Origin: Thiotrichales bacterium
Lineage (GTDB): Bacteria; Pseudomonadota; Gammaproteobacteria; HK1
Direction: 5' to 3'
DNA length: 64,000 nt
Assembly (NCBI GenBank): GCA_026709935.1
Contig: JAPOSC010000056.1
Location: 21,674-85,673, forward strand
Shown: one piece after another, positions 8,619 to 18,614 of the stretch
How positions within the stretch are numbered: position 1 is the first letter of the stretch
Layout of the letters: every line of letters starts with the position of its first letter
Translations under genes and position numbers: made by a program
Notes under the pieces: model-generated
What the model saw: only the letters and a program-made list of their open reading frames with translations
Database searches by the model: none
Told to the model about the DNA's origin: nothing

Positions 8619-9893
8619 TCAGAGGAGCGATTCGAGCAGGCCCGCAGCCTTCTCGGTACCGCTCCGACTCCGCATGTGGGCGGACGTCGCCTCCAGTCTT
8701 GAACGCATGATCCGGTCACCCAGGCACGTCTCGATGGCCTGGAGCAGCGTCTCGTCCGTCCACTCGTAGCGATCCAGATGCAGACCGTGGCCGGTCTCCC
8801 GGACCCGGGTGGCATTGTCGTGGCCGTCCCACACGTAAGGCATGATGATCGCGGGCCGGCCGAAGTACAGGCATTCGGTGAACGAATTGTTGCCCCCGTG
8901 GTGGATCACCACGTCGGTCTGCGGAATCACCGAAGGCTGGGGATACCAGCCGGCAATGCGGACGTTGGGCGGAAGGTCGGAGTAGGCATCCGCGTAGTCG
9001 CCCACGTTCACCAGCGCCCGGAACCGCGACTTCCCGACGGCGGCGATGATCCGCTTCAGAAGCTCGGTATCGCCCGCGCCGAGACTCCCGAACGAGACGT
9101 AGAGCAGCGGGCCATCCTCGTTCGTATCGAACCGCGGCACCTCCCAGGGCGTCTCGGTGCGTACGCATCCCTCCAGGTACTGGAACCGGCGCGGGTCGAG
9201 CGGCACCGCGCGGATGAACTTCACCGGCTCCGGATACAGCAGCAGGTTCAGATGGGGCGAAGCCTCGAAGAACTGGCCGAGCGGATACGGCGCCTCCCCG
9301 CACTCGGCCAGGAAGCGGTTGAAGTCGTCGTGGATGGGTTTGATGACCTCGTTGAAACGTTCGCGGAACGCTCGGTGACAGGCCCGGTCGTTCTCGGCGC
9401 AGCCGGACAGGTGCGGGGGAATCGCGTCGTCCTCGATCTCGTTCTCCGAGCACGAGATGATCCGCGCCCAGGGCTTGCCGAAACGCTTGACGGCGGGGAA
9501 CAGGACCACATTGTCGATACACACGACATCGGGCCGGATCCGGTCAAGCACCCCGGGCAAATCCTTCTCGGCCCACCTGGCGCTGTCGACGATCGCCTCC
9601 CAGCACTCCCTGACGTAGTTGTCGATCTGGTCGATCGGCGCCTTGCGGAAGTTCGGGATGTGGCCGTTGATGAAGTCTTCCCAGAACTTCGCCATCTGCT
9701 CCGACGGCATGGGCTCGGAGAGGTTCACCGGATGGGCCTCGAACCCGTAGCCCTCGTAGACCTCGACGAAGCCGGGGTCGGACAGGAAGACCACCCGGTG
9801 CCCCCTCGCCTCCAGGGCCTGCGCAATGCCCACGGAGTTCAGTGCGGGGCCGAAGGCGGCCTCGGGAAAGAATGCGAACGTCTTCTGCGGCAT
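8619..9893 (-). CDS. UDP-glycosyltransferase, GT1/MGT type
   Basis: A 424-residue GT-B fold enzyme. The N-terminal acceptor domain begins MPQKTFAFFPEAAFGPALNS and contains ARGHRVVFLSDPGF. The C-terminal donor-sugar site is VVIHHGGNNSFTECLYFGRP followed by YVWDGHDNATRV, the macrolide/UDP-glucuronosyl transferase signature. No signal peptide is seen. The ATG at 9893 is chosen because the family N-terminus starts there; the open frame beyond it is antisense to the glutamine-synthetase-like gene. It is divergent from that gene (129 bases between starts) and upstream of importer 1 on the same strand. The acceptor is unknown. Confidence 0.87.
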   Translation of the reverse strand: MPQKTFAFFPEAAFGPALNSVGIAQALEARGHRVVFLSDPGFVEVYEGYGFEAHPVNLSEPMPSEQMAKFWEDFINGHIPNFRKAPIDQIDNYVRECWEAIVDSARWAEKDLPGVLDRIRPDVVCIDNVVLFPAVKRFGKPWARIISCSENEIEDDAIPPHLSGCAENDRACHRAFRERFNEVIKPIHDDFNRFLAECGEAPYPLGQFFEASPHLNLLLYPEPVKFIRAVPLDPRRFQYLEGCVRTETPWEVPRFDTNEDGPLLYVSFGSLGAGDTELLKRIIAAVGKSRFRALVNVGDYADAYSDLPPNVRIAGWYPQPSVIPQTDVVIHHGGNNSFTECLYFGRPAIIMPYVWDGHDNATRVRETGHGLHLDRYEWTDETLLQAIETCLGDRIMRSRLEATSAHMRSRSGTEKAAGLLESLL

Positions 9894-10022
9894 GGTGTAC
9901 GACCTCCGTTGAATTCGACCTTCGACTCTCGTACGGTAGACACGAGCAACCCTCCTGTTCAAGGGCGACGATTCCTCCCGCACCGACATCGAGGCGGCGT
10001 GAGCCCGCGGAGACGAGCGGCG

Positions 10023-11381
10023 ATGAATGCACCCGCCGGCGGCGCCCCGAGCCCTATCGAGCAATGGTGCCGAGAACACGCGATTACCGAGGTCGAGGCG
10101 CTGATGCCCGACATGTCCGGGGTCGCCCGCGGCAAGGTGGTGCCGGCCGCGGCGTACTGCCGCACCCTCGGCCTGAACCTCCCCGAAGCGCTGGTGCTGC
10201 AGACCGTCACCGGAGACTATCCCGAGGATCAGAGCGCGGTCGATCCTTCGGACCGCGACATCGTGCTGCGCGCCGACGAGCGCACGATCCGACGGGTGCC
10301 GTGGGCGGCGGACCCCACCGCGCAGGTCATCCACGACTGCTTCCACACCGACGGCACCCCGGTCACCACAACCCCCCGTTACGTGTTGAGGCGCGTGCTC
10401 GACCTCTACCGGGAGCACGGCTGGCGGCCCATCGTCGCGCCGGAACTCGAGTTCTACCTCGTCAAGCGCAATGCCGACGCCGACTATCCGCTGGAACCGC
10501 CGGAAGGGCGCTCGGGACAGGCGGAGCGGGGACGCCAGTCCTACGGCATCGACGCGCTGAACGAGTACGATCCGCTCATCGACGACATCTACGACTTCTG
10601 CGAGGCTCAGGAGATCGAGCTCGGCACCCTGAGCCACGAATCGGGGGTCGCGCAGCTCGAAATCAACCTGTCGCACGGCGACCCGCTGGCGCTCGCGGAC
10701 CAGGCGTTCCTGTTCAAGCGCACCGTGCGCGAAGCGGCGACGCGCCACGGCGTGTACGCCACGTTCATGGCGAAGCCGATGGAGCGCGAGCCGGGCAGCG
10801 CCATGCACATCCATCAAAGCGTGGTCGACGCCGACACGGGCGAGAACGTGTTTGCGGACGCGAACGGTGCGATGACCCCGCTGTTCCGCGCCCACATCGG
10901 CGGACTGCAGCAGTATCTGCCGGCGGCGATGTCGTTTCTCGCCCCCAACGTCAACTCCTACCGTCGGATCACGAAGTACATGGCGGCACCCATCAACGTG
11001 CAGTGGGGCATCGACAACCGGACCGCCGGCCTGCGCGTCCCACTCGGTGAGGCGGACGCGACCCGCGTCGAGAACCGGGTTGCGGGCGCCGACGCGAACC
11101 CCTACCTCGCCATCGCGGCCTCCCTCGCGTGCGGTCTCCTCGGCATGACCCGGGGACTCGCGCCGACGCCTGCTGTCATCGGCAGCGCCTACAAGATGCC
11201 CTACGAGCTGCCGCTCAGTCTGGCCGAGTCGCTGCGCACGCTGCGCGACTCCGCGCCGTTGACCGAAATACTCGGCGAACGGTTCGTGGGCGCCTGGAAC
11301 GCGGTGAAGGAGTGCGAACTGCGAGCGTTCCTTCAGGTCATCAGCTCCTGGGAACGCGAGTTCCTGCTGCGCAACGTGTGA
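10023..11381 (+). CDS. glutamine synthetase family ligase (gamma-glutamylpolyamine synthetase-like)
   Basis: A 452-residue protein of the glutamine synthetase superfamily, nearest in feel to PuuA-type enzymes that join glutamate to putrescine or another amine. It has the metal/ATP motifs APELEFYL, LEINLSHGD, FMAKPMEREPGSAMHIHQS, NSYRRITKY, NRTAGLRVP and RVENRVAGADANPYL. The N-terminal beta-grasp domain begins EVEALMPDMSGVARGKVVP. The ATG at 10023 is the first good start. Location next to a polyamine-type importer supports amine glutamylation, but no PuuBCD partners are present, so the substrate is inferred. argA follows after 11 bases. Confidence 0.83.
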   Translation: MNAPAGGAPSPIEQWCREHAITEVEALMPDMSGVARGKVVPAAAYCRTLGLNLPEALVLQTVTGDYPEDQSAVDPSDRDIVLRADERTIRRVPWAADPTAQVIHDCFHTDGTPVTTTPRYVLRRVLDLYREHGWRPIVAPELEFYLVKRNADADYPLEPPEGRSGQAERGRQSYGIDALNEYDPLIDDIYDFCEAQEIELGTLSHESGVAQLEINLSHGDPLALADQAFLFKRTVREAATRHGVYATFMAKPMEREPGSAMHIHQSVVDADTGENVFADANGAMTPLFRAHIGGLQQYLPAAMSFLAPNVNSYRRITKYMAAPINVQWGIDNRTAGLRVPLGEADATRVENRVAGADANPYLAIAASLACGLLGMTRGLAPTPAVIGSAYKMPYELPLSLAESLRTLRDSAPLTEILGERFVGAWNAVKECELRAFLQVISSWEREFLLRNV

Positions 11382-11392
11382 AGGAGTCCGGG

Positions 11393-12733
11393 ATGATCGA
11401 TGCGATCCCGACCGGCGACGCCACGCAGTTCGTGGAGTGGTTTCGCCGCGCGGCTCCGTACATCAATGCGCATCGCGGGCGCACTTTCGTCGTCGAGATC
11501 GGCGGCGAGTCGGTCGACGATCCGCAGCTCCCCGGCATCGTCCACGATCTGGCACTGATGCGCAGCCTCGGCGTCGACCTCGTCGTCGTTCATGGGGCGC
11601 AGCCGTGGATCGAGCAAGGAGTGCGGGCGCGGGGCCTTGCATCGCGCTGCGTCGATGGCGTGCGCATCACGGACATCGCCACCCTGGAGACAGCCAGGGA
11701 GGCGATCGGGGCAGCGCATGTCCAGATCGAGGCGCTGCTCTCGATGGGAATCGCGAACTCCCCGATGGCGGGCGCCAGGGTGCGCGTGGCCTCCGGCAAC
11801 TTCGTCACCGCGCGTCCCATCGGTATTCGCGACGGCGTCGACTACGAGCACACTGGCGAAGTGCGGCGCATCGACGCGGAGGCAATCCGGCAGCGCCTCG
11901 CCGACGGGGCCATCGTGCTCGTCTCGCCACTCGGCTATTCCCCCACCGGAGAGATCTTCAGCCTGCGGGCGGAAGAGGTCGCAACCGCGATCGCGACCGG
12001 AATCGGGGCGGGTAAACTCGTGTTTCTTCTCGGCGGACCCGGTATCGTCGACGACAGAGGTACGCTGATCCGCGAGCTGACGCCCGACGAAGCGACGGCT
12101 CTCGCGGCCGACCTCTCTCAGGAGACCGACGCCGGAGACATGATCGGAGGTCGGCTGCGGCAGTCGATTCGTGCGTGCCGCGGCGGGGTCAACCGAGTGC
12201 ACATCATCGATCAGGGAATCGAAGGGGCGCTGTTGCTCGAGCTGTTCTCCCGCGACGGCGTCGGCACCATGATCAACGCCGACGCCTACGATTCTATCCG
12301 GCGCGCCACCATCGACGACATCGGAGGCATCCTCGAGCTCATCCGACCGCTGGAGGAATCCGGAGCCCTCGTGCGACGTTCACGCGAGAAGCTCGAAACC
12401 GAGATCGCGCACTTCAGCGTCGTCGACCGCGACAGCGCAGTGGTCGCCTGCGCCGCCATGTACCCCTACCCCGGTGATCGGCTGGCCGAGCTTGCGTGCC
12501 TCGCCGTCGACGATGCGTATCGAGGCAGCCAGTACGGCGAGCGCCTGCTCACCCTGGCCGAGCGCGAAGCCCGCGAGGCGGGGGCGCAGCAACTCTTCGT
12601 GCTGACCACCCAGGCGGCGCACTGGTTCAGGGAACGCGGCTTTGTCGAGGCCGACCACTCGATGCTGCCCGACGAACGACAGGCCCTTTACAATTTCCAG
12701 CGCCGCTCCCGAGTGCTGGTGCGGGCGCTGTAG
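11393..12733 (+). CDS. argA: amino-acid N-acetyltransferase (N-acetylglutamate synthase)
   Basis: A 446-residue enzyme making N-acetylglutamate, the first step of arginine synthesis. The N-terminal amino-acid-kinase-like domain (about 25-285) has GVDLVVVHGAQPWI and VFLLGGPGIVDD. The C-terminal GNAT acetyltransferase domain (about 300-446) has LACLAVDDAYRGSQYGERLL as its acetyl-CoA loop. Size and order match the E. coli ArgA type. AAGGAG in front of the ATG at 11393 overlaps the end of the previous gene, so the two are probably co-transcribed; both use glutamate. Arginine feedback is typical of the family but not visible in sequence. Confidence 0.93.
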   Translation: MIDAIPTGDATQFVEWFRRAAPYINAHRGRTFVVEIGGESVDDPQLPGIVHDLALMRSLGVDLVVVHGAQPWIEQGVRARGLASRCVDGVRITDIATLETAREAIGAAHVQIEALLSMGIANSPMAGARVRVASGNFVTARPIGIRDGVDYEHTGEVRRIDAEAIRQRLADGAIVLVSPLGYSPTGEIFSLRAEEVATAIATGIGAGKLVFLLGGPGIVDDRGTLIRELTPDEATALAADLSQETDAGDMIGGRLRQSIRACRGGVNRVHIIDQGIEGALLLELFSRDGVGTMINADAYDSIRRATIDDIGGILELIRPLEESGALVRRSREKLETEIAHFSVVDRDSAVVACAAMYPYPGDRLAELACLAVDDAYRGSQYGERLLTLAEREAREAGAQQLFVLTTQAAHWFRERGFVEADHSMLPDERQALYNFQRRSRVLVRAL

Positions 12734-12881
12734 ATACCATCCCGCAGTTCCGACTCAACCGCCCGATTCCTCGATACCACGCTCGACCGCCTCGGGCAGC
12801 GCCGCGATGGGAGACGGCGCCCGGGTTTGCCGGCCGACGGATACCGGGCTCGCGCTGATCGTCGGATGTGGGGGCGAACCT

Positions 12882-12917
12882 GACTCCGGGAAGCCGGGGG
12901 CTGGGGTTTCCGGAGTC
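12882..12917. terminator. hairpin between convergent argA and lapB
   Basis: GACTCCGGGAA (12882-12892) pairs with TTTCCGGAGTC (12907-12917) with one mismatch and a 14-base loop. It lies between two convergent genes and touches the lapB stop codon, so it could end transcription from both sides. There is only a weak T-rich tail (ATTCTCCTT on the plus strand). Confidence 0.5.
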
Positions 12918-14109
12918 ATTCTCCTTCGACTCCCTGGATGGGTCTGATCGATGCCCAGTGCTTGCAGCTCGGGCACTGCCAGTGAAGCGACTTGGCGGGA
13001 AAACCACAGTGCCGGCATTTGTAGGCCGGCCGCTCGAACAGCAGCTCGGCCGTCAGTCCCTTCAGGATCTCGAGGTGCTCGTCGATCGCGTCCGAGTCGC
13101 GCTGGTCCTCGATCTCCAGATCGAGCAGACGATCGAGGCCGCGTACCGACGCGCGCTGGCGCAACCGCTCGGTGAGGAATCGAATCGCTTCGCGCCGACT
13201 GTGCGCGGTGCGCTTGATATCCGCGAGCGTCAGGGTCACGCTGATCCAGCCGTAGCGACGCATCAGCTTCGAGAGGTATTCGTCGAGCGCGTCGATTCGA
13301 TCGAGAGCCTGAAACGATCGATGCAGCCGGTCGACCGTCTCGGGCAGAAAGTCCGAGTCCTGCTCCTCGACCCGCTGAAGCGCACGGATCGCCCGTTCAT
13401 GCTCACCCTGCTCGGCCTGGATGTCGGCCTCGATCAGGCTTGCCCGCACGCACGCGGGATGCACGTGACGCGCTTGCTGGACATGCTTGAGCGCCCGAAC
13501 GTGATCGCCTTCGACACCGTGCCGACGGGCCTGCTCGCAGCAGTAGTGAGCGATGATCCATCCGAGCTGGTTGCCGGTGGCCTTCTCGAGCTTGCGCGCG
13601 CTCGCTATCGCCTTCGGCCAATCCTTCTCCTGCTCATAGATGTCGATGAGCTGACGCAGCGCCTGCACACGATAGTCGGCGTCTTCGGCAAGCTCGCGGA
13701 AGAGATCCTCGGCGCGATCGAGCAGGCCGGCGCTCATGTAATCCTGTCCGAGTTCGAGTAGCGCCTCGGTGCGCTGCGAAACGTTGAGCGACTCGCGGGC
13801 GATGAGATTCTGATGGATCCGGATTGCGCGGTCGACGTCGCCACGACGGCGATACAGGTTCCCGAGCGCGAGATGCGTCTCCACCGTCTCGCTGTCGACC
13901 TCGATGAGCTTGATGAAGACTTCGATCGCCTTGTCGGGCTGCTCGTTGAGGAGATAGTTGATGCCCTGGAAGTAATCGGATCGGAGACTACCGGTCTCGC
14001 GCTTGCGCGAGATCTGGCGCGTGGCGCCGCGTGCCGCGAGCCACCCGGTGCCCGCCGCCACCGGCAACAGCAGCCACAGAGCCTCGAGCCCGAGCAGTGA
14101 TTCGAACAT
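12916..14109 (-). CDS. lapB: lipopolysaccharide assembly protein LapB (YciM)
   Basis: A 397-residue inner-membrane-anchored TPR protein that in E. coli guides FtsH degradation of LpxC and so balances LPS synthesis. The N-terminal helix ALWLLLPVAAGTGWLAARG is followed by the conserved YFQGINYLLNEQPDKAIEVF and about nine TPR-like helical pairs. The C-terminus has a rubredoxin-like metal site, CRHCGF and CPSCKHW. It stands at the end of the rpsA-ihfB-lapB run. The usual small partner gene lapA, expected between ihfB and lapB, is absent: only 142 bases lie there. Confidence 0.95.
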   Translation of the reverse strand: MFESLLGLEALWLLLPVAAGTGWLAARGATRQISRKRETGSLRSDYFQGINYLLNEQPDKAIEVFIKLIEVDSETVETHLALGNLYRRRGDVDRAIRIHQNLIARESLNVSQRTEALLELGQDYMSAGLLDRAEDLFRELAEDADYRVQALRQLIDIYEQEKDWPKAIASARKLEKATGNQLGWIIAHYCCEQARRHGVEGDHVRALKHVQQARHVHPACVRASLIEADIQAEQGEHERAIRALQRVEEQDSDFLPETVDRLHRSFQALDRIDALDEYLSKLMRRYGWISVTLTLADIKRTAHSRREAIRFLTERLRQRASVRGLDRLLDLEIEDQRDSDAIDEHLEILKGLTAELLFERPAYKCRHCGFPAKSLHWQCPSCKHWASIRPIQGVEGE

Positions 14110-14251
14110 TACGGGATGCGGCCGGCACCGACCGACATTGTCGACTGCGGTGGGTCCATCGGAGGATCAGATGTCTTCGGAATCCCGACCCGGCGAGGGG
14201 TATCTACGCCCGAACATCGGCACCGTGGCGGGGACCGAAGGCCCGATGGAG

Positions 14252-14581
14252 TCATCGGAGCCGGCGGCCGGATGCGGCTCCCGATTCGAGCGTCACGCTC
14301 GTTTCCCGGTTCACGCGCTCGCGCAGCCTCTTGCCCGGCTTGAAGTGGGGAACGTATTTCGCCGGAAGCGATACCGAAGCCCCCGTCTTGGGATTGCGGC
14401 CGACGCGCCCGGAACGGAAGTGGAGGGAGAAGCTGCCGAAACCCCGGATCTCGATACGCCCTCCCCCGGCGAGACACTCCGCCATGTGCTCGAGGATCGC
14501 CTTCACCGCCAGTTCGACGTCCCGGTGGACAAGCTGGGATTGCTTCTGCGCAATCCGTTCGATGAGCTCCGACTTCGTCAT
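14252..14581 (-). CDS. ihfB: integration host factor beta subunit
   Basis: A 109-residue DNA-bending protein of the HU/IHF family. It starts [17 protein letters not shown] and contains the dimerisation helices, [15 protein letters not shown], and the DNA-intercalating arm [20 protein letters not shown]. It pairs with IhfA (not in the window) to bend DNA at specific sites. The ATG at 14581 was chosen over an in-frame start 138 bases upstream because the extra residues match nothing in the family. The C-terminal tail (about 15 residues after RERVN) is longer than in E. coli. It follows rpsA, as in most gammaproteobacteria. Confidence 0.95.
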   Translation of the reverse strand: MTKSELIERIAQKQSQLVHRDVELAVKAILEHMAECLAGGGRIEIRGFGSFSLHFRSGRVGRNPKTGASVSLPAKYVPHFKPGKRLRERVNRETSVTLESGAASGRRLR

Positions 14582-14715
14582 CTCCCCACTCCCCATCGTG
14601 CGGCGCAAGGCGGCGACAGACCGACGATCGTCGGCTTGCGGAGGCAGCACGGGCGCCGGGACGACGCCCGATACGGCGAGGCATGCCCTCCCACTCGCCG
14701 CCCCCTTTTGACGGT

Positions 14716-16407
14716 TCACTCTCCCCGTGCACCCTCCGTACTACCGCTGCTCATCTGCTCCTTGATGAGATCGCCAAGGGTCGTGGCACCGGCGGGGGCG
14801 TTCGACGTGTACTCCTGTATCGCCTGCGCCTCCTCATCGCTCTCCTTCGCCTTGATGGAAAGTGACGGAATACGCTTCTTCCTGTCGACTCCCACGAGCT
14901 TCGCCTCGATTTCGTCGCCCGCCTTGAGAACGGTCCGAACATCTTCGACTCGTTCTCGCGCGATCTCCGACGTACGGAGATACCCTTCAACGCCTTCCGC
15001 AAGCTCCACGAGGGCGCCCTTGGCGTCGACCTCGACAATCCGGCCACGGACGATCGAGCCCTTCGGATTCATCGCCAGGAAGTTCGAGAAAGGATCCTTG
15101 TCGAGCTGTTTCACCCCCAGTGAAATCCGCTCGCGCTCCGCATCCACACCGAGCACCACGGTCTCGATCTCGTCGCCCTTCCGGTAGCGGCGGATCGTCT
15201 CCTCACCCGAATCGTTCCAGGACAGATCGGAGAGGTGCACGAGGCCGTCGATCCCGCCATCAAGTCCCACGAAGACCCCGAAGTCGGTAATCGACTTGAT
15301 GGCGCCGGTCACGTGATCGCCCTTCTTGTAGCTCGCCGCGAAGTCTTCCCAGGGATTCGGGGTGCACTGCTTGATACCGAGGGAGATCCGGCGGCGATCC
15401 TCGTCGATGTCGAGCACCATGACCTCGACTTCGTCGCTGAGCTGCACGACCTTGTTGGGGTGGATGTTCTTGTTCGTCCAGTCCATCTCCGATACGTGGA
15501 CGAGCCCCTCTACCCCTTCCTCGATCTCGACGAAGCAGCCGTAGTCGGCGATGTTCGTCACCTGCCCGAACAGCCGCGTGCCCTCGGGATAGCGCCGCGA
15601 GATGTCCACCCACGGATCGGCCCCGAGCTGCTTCAGCCCGAGAGATACCCGTGAGCGTTCGCGATCGAACCTCAGGACCTTGACTTCGACCTCGTCGCCG
15701 ACATTGACGACTTCCGTCGGGTGCTTGACCCGCTTCCACGCCATGTCGGTGATATGCAGCAGGCCGTCGATCCCTCCGAGGTCCACGAATGCGCCGTAGT
15801 CGGTCAGGTTCTTCACCACGCCGGGCAGCACGGCTCCCTCCTGGAGGCTCTCCAGCAGAGCTTCGCGCTCGGCGGAGTTCTCCTGCTCGACCACTGCGCG
15901 CCGCGAGACAACCACGTTGTTGCGGCGGCGATCGAGCTTGATCACCTTGAAGTCCAGTGGCTTGCCTTCGAGGTAGGAGGTATCGCGCACCGGGCGCACA
16001 TCGACGAGCGACCCGGGCAGGAACGCCCGGATGTCGTTGATATCGACAGTGAATCCGCCCTTGACCTTGCCGTTGATGATCCCGGTCACGGTCTCCTCGT
16101 CCTCGAAAGAGGCTTCGAGGTGATTCCAGGCCCGGGCTCTCTTCGCCTTCTCCCGCGAAAGCCTGGTGGCGCCGAATCCATCCTCCACCGCATCGAGCGC
16201 GACCTCGACCCGATCGCCGACCACGACCTCGACCTCGCCGTTCTCGTTTCTGAACTGTTCGACCGGGATGGTCGACTCGGACTTCAGACCCGCATGAACC
16301 GTGACGTACTCGGACCCGACCGCCAGCACCGTTCCGTCGATGATGACTCCCGGCCGCATCTTCTTCTCGACTTCGCTCTGCTCGAGCAGTTCCGCAAAGC
16401 TTTCCAT
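14716..16407 (-). CDS. rpsA: 30S ribosomal protein S1
   Basis: A 563-residue protein with six S1 RNA-binding repeats that helps the 30S subunit bind mRNA. The repeats can be followed by their [40 protein letters not shown] and [20 protein letters not shown] type strands. The start at 16407 ([12 protein letters not shown]) is the family N-terminus and is preceded by TTAAGAG. Frames extending upstream are shadows. The gene follows cmk after 109 bases. A leader for S1 autoregulation may lie in that gap but no clear structure was seen. Confidence 0.97.
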   Translation of the reverse strand: MESFAELLEQSEVEKKMRPGVIIDGTVLAVGSEYVTVHAGLKSESTIPVEQFRNENGEVEVVVGDRVEVALDAVEDGFGATRLSREKAKRARAWNHLEASFEDEETVTGIINGKVKGGFTVDINDIRAFLPGSLVDVRPVRDTSYLEGKPLDFKVIKLDRRRNNVVVSRRAVVEQENSAEREALLESLQEGAVLPGVVKNLTDYGAFVDLGGIDGLLHITDMAWKRVKHPTEVVNVGDEVEVKVLRFDRERSRVSLGLKQLGADPWVDISRRYPEGTRLFGQVTNIADYGCFVEIEEGVEGLVHVSEMDWTNKNIHPNKVVQLSDEVEVMVLDIDEDRRRISLGIKQCTPNPWEDFAASYKKGDHVTGAIKSITDFGVFVGLDGGIDGLVHLSDLSWNDSGEETIRRYRKGDEIETVVLGVDAERERISLGVKQLDKDPFSNFLAMNPKGSIVRGRIVEVDAKGALVELAEGVEGYLRTSEIARERVEDVRTVLKAGDEIEAKLVGVDRKKRIPSLSIKAKESDEEAQAIQEYTSNAPAGATTLGDLIKEQMSSGSTEGARGE

Positions 16408-16516
16408 ACTCTTAAGGTGATCTCCCGCCCACTGTTTGGGTTGTCGAATTGCATGCGGCCTCACGCGCCAGGGGCATTGCGCACGAGACACATGCCCGAC
16501 CGTCATTCTTCGGGCT

Positions 16517-17224
16517 TCATTCTCGGAAATACGCCGCGACCATCTTCGTCCTTGCGATTTCGAGCACCCGTGCCACCACGGTGTCGATATCAAGTTCGGT
16601 CGTATCGACGACAACGGCGTCCGCAGCCGGTTTCAGGGGTGCGACCATCCGTTCACGATCACGACGGTCGCGTTCCACCATCTCCCTGTACAGACGATTC
16701 ACACTAACATCAATACCCTTAGCCATCAATTGTTTATGGCGTCTCTCGGCTCTCACCCGCGCGGTGGCGACAAGAAACACCTTCACGCAGGCATCGGGAA
16801 ACACGACGCTGCCCATGTCGCGCCCGTCCGCGACGAGCCCGGGCGGGCGGCGAAACCCGTGCTGGCGGGCCAACAGCGCGTCCCGTACTTCACAATGGGC
16901 GGAGACGCGCGAAGCGTCGTTCCCGCACTGCTCGGTGCGGATATCGTCGGTGATGTCCACGCCGCCGAGCCGCACGCGCACGGGCTGCACAGCATCTCCG
17001 GGCGCGAATTCGATATCGAGACTCTCCGCGAGGCGGGCGAGCGCCGGACCAGCGTCGGGAGATACCCCTCGCGTGCGGGCGGCCAGCGCGAGAACACGAT
17101 AAAGCGCGCCGCTGTCGAGGAGCGAGAACCCGAGTATGGATGCGACGCGATGGGAGACGGTTCCCTTTCCGGTACCGACCGGGCCGTCGATCGCGATCAC
17201 CGGCACCGTGTCAGTGGTCGGCAT
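16517..17224 (-). CDS. cmk: cytidylate kinase
   Basis: A 235-residue kinase that phosphorylates CMP and dCMP. The P-loop is GPVGTGKGT (about residue 14), followed by [12 protein letters not shown], the CMP-binding insert region, and [31 protein letters not shown] is the LID region. Length is normal. It overlaps the end of aroA by 14 bases, indicating translational coupling. This aroA-cmk-rpsA order is conserved in gammaproteobacteria. Confidence 0.96.
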   Translation of the reverse strand: MPTTDTVPVIAIDGPVGTGKGTVSHRVASILGFSLLDSGALYRVLALAARTRGVSPDAGPALARLAESLDIEFAPGDAVQPVRVRLGGVDITDDIRTEQCGNDASRVSAHCEVRDALLARQHGFRRPPGLVADGRDMGSVVFPDACVKVFLVATARVRAERRHKQLMAKGIDVSVNRLYREMVERDRRDRERMVAPLKPAADAVVVDTTELDIDTVVARVLEIARTKMVAAYFRE

Positions 17225-18527
17225 CGACAGCCTCGATGTCGAACCCGACCGAGCGCGCGAGCATCTCGAAACCGGGAAAGGAAGTCGCCACGTTGCGGCA
17301 ATTGCGGATGCGTACCGGAGCGGTCACCGCCGAGGAGGCGAACGCCATCGCGATGCGATGATCGCCTTCGCTGTCCACTGCTCCCCCCGAGATCACGCCG
17401 CCCTCGACCTCCATGCCATCATCGGCAACCCGCACCGAGACCCCGAGCGCGCGCAGGGCTTCGGCACTCGCCGCGATTCGATCGCTCTCCTTGACCCGCA
17501 GCTCCGCGGCTCCGGTGACACGCGTGACGCCGCGCGCGGCGGCGGCGGCGGCGAAAATGGCCGGAAATTCGTCGATCGCGAGCGGCACCAGCGCGGGATC
17601 CACGTCGATTCCATGCAGTACCGCGCCCCGCACCCGGAGATCCGCGACCGGCTCGCGACCGGCGGTGCGCCGGTCAAACCATTCGATGTCCGCGCCCATG
17701 CGCTCAAGGATAGTCAGCACGCCGATGCGCGTCGGGTTGACGCCGACGCCCCGGATCAGCAGATCCGAACCGGGCCGACCCGCCGCGGCGGCCAGAAGGA
17801 ACGCGGCGGACGAGATATCCCCCGGCACCTCGATCTCCGTTGCGGCGAGACGCTCCCCCCCCTCGATGCACGTGCGCCGCCCGTCGCGCACGGTCTCGAC
17901 CCCGAAGGCGCCCAGCATACGCTCGGTGTGATCGCGGGTCGGGCTCGGCTCCGTCACGCATGTGCGCCCGTTCGCGTAGAGTCCGGCCAGAAGAATGCCC
18001 GACTTCACCTGGGCGCTGGCTACGGGACTCTTGTAATCGATGGATGCGAGTCCGTCGCCGGCGCGGACCCGAATGGGCGGGGTCCCGCCGGACGCGGTTT
18101 CGATTCGCGCTCCCATCTGCGACAACGGCTCGGTGATTCGCCGCATCGGACGACGCTGGAGTGAATCGTCGCCGACGAGCGTGCAGTCGAAATCCTGTCC
18201 GGACAGAAGCCCCGCGAGCAGCCGCATGGCGGTACCCGAGTTTCCGAGATCGATGTCCGCCGCCGGCGCGCGCAGTCCATCCCGTCCGACGCCGTGGATC
18301 GATACCTCGCCACCCCTCGGCCCTTCGATCCGCACCCCCATCGCTCGAAACGCTTCCAGCGTGGCGAGTACATCTTCGCCCTCCAGAAGCCCCGTGACGC
18401 GGGTGTGACCGTCGGCGATCGCGGCGAGCATCACGCCGCGGTGCGAGATCGACTTGTCGCCGGGGACGCGGACCTCGCCGCGCAGCGGACCGGACGGACG
18501 CGCGATGAAGTCGAAGGGACCGGTCAT
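17211..18527 (-). CDS. aroA: 3-phosphoshikimate 1-carboxyvinyltransferase (EPSP synthase)
   Basis: A 438-residue enzyme joining shikimate-3-phosphate and phosphoenolpyruvate in the chorismate pathway. Visible motifs are GDKSISHR, GNSGTAMRLLAGLLSGQ, SAQVKSGILLAGLYANGRT, PSPTRDHTERML, and AIDEFPAIFAAAA followed by ELRVKESDRI. I chose the ATG at 18527 (MTGPFDFIARP), which has AGCAGG in front; an ATG 60 bases upstream is in frame but adds unmatched residues. The gene overlaps cmk. Whether the enzyme is glyphosate-tolerant was not judged. Confidence 0.96.
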   Translation of the reverse strand: MTGPFDFIARPSGPLRGEVRVPGDKSISHRGVMLAAIADGHTRVTGLLEGEDVLATLEAFRAMGVRIEGPRGGEVSIHGVGRDGLRAPAADIDLGNSGTAMRLLAGLLSGQDFDCTLVGDDSLQRRPMRRITEPLSQMGARIETASGGTPPIRVRAGDGLASIDYKSPVASAQVKSGILLAGLYANGRTCVTEPSPTRDHTERMLGAFGVETVRDGRRTCIEGGERLAATEIEVPGDISSAAFLLAAAAGRPGSDLLIRGVGVNPTRIGVLTILERMGADIEWFDRRTAGREPVADLRVRGAVLHGIDVDPALVPLAIDEFPAIFAAAAAARGVTRVTGAAELRVKESDRIAASAEALRALGVSVRVADDGMEVEGGVISGGAVDSEGDHRIAMAFASSAVTAPVRIRNCRNVATSFPGFEMLARSVGFDIEAVDADH

Positions 18528-18614
18528 CCTGCTCTGCGCCCTCACGCGATCGACATCCGAAAACCGGAATGGAACGTATGCGGGCACCTGTCTCCCACGC
18601 CCCGGCCCACCGGC

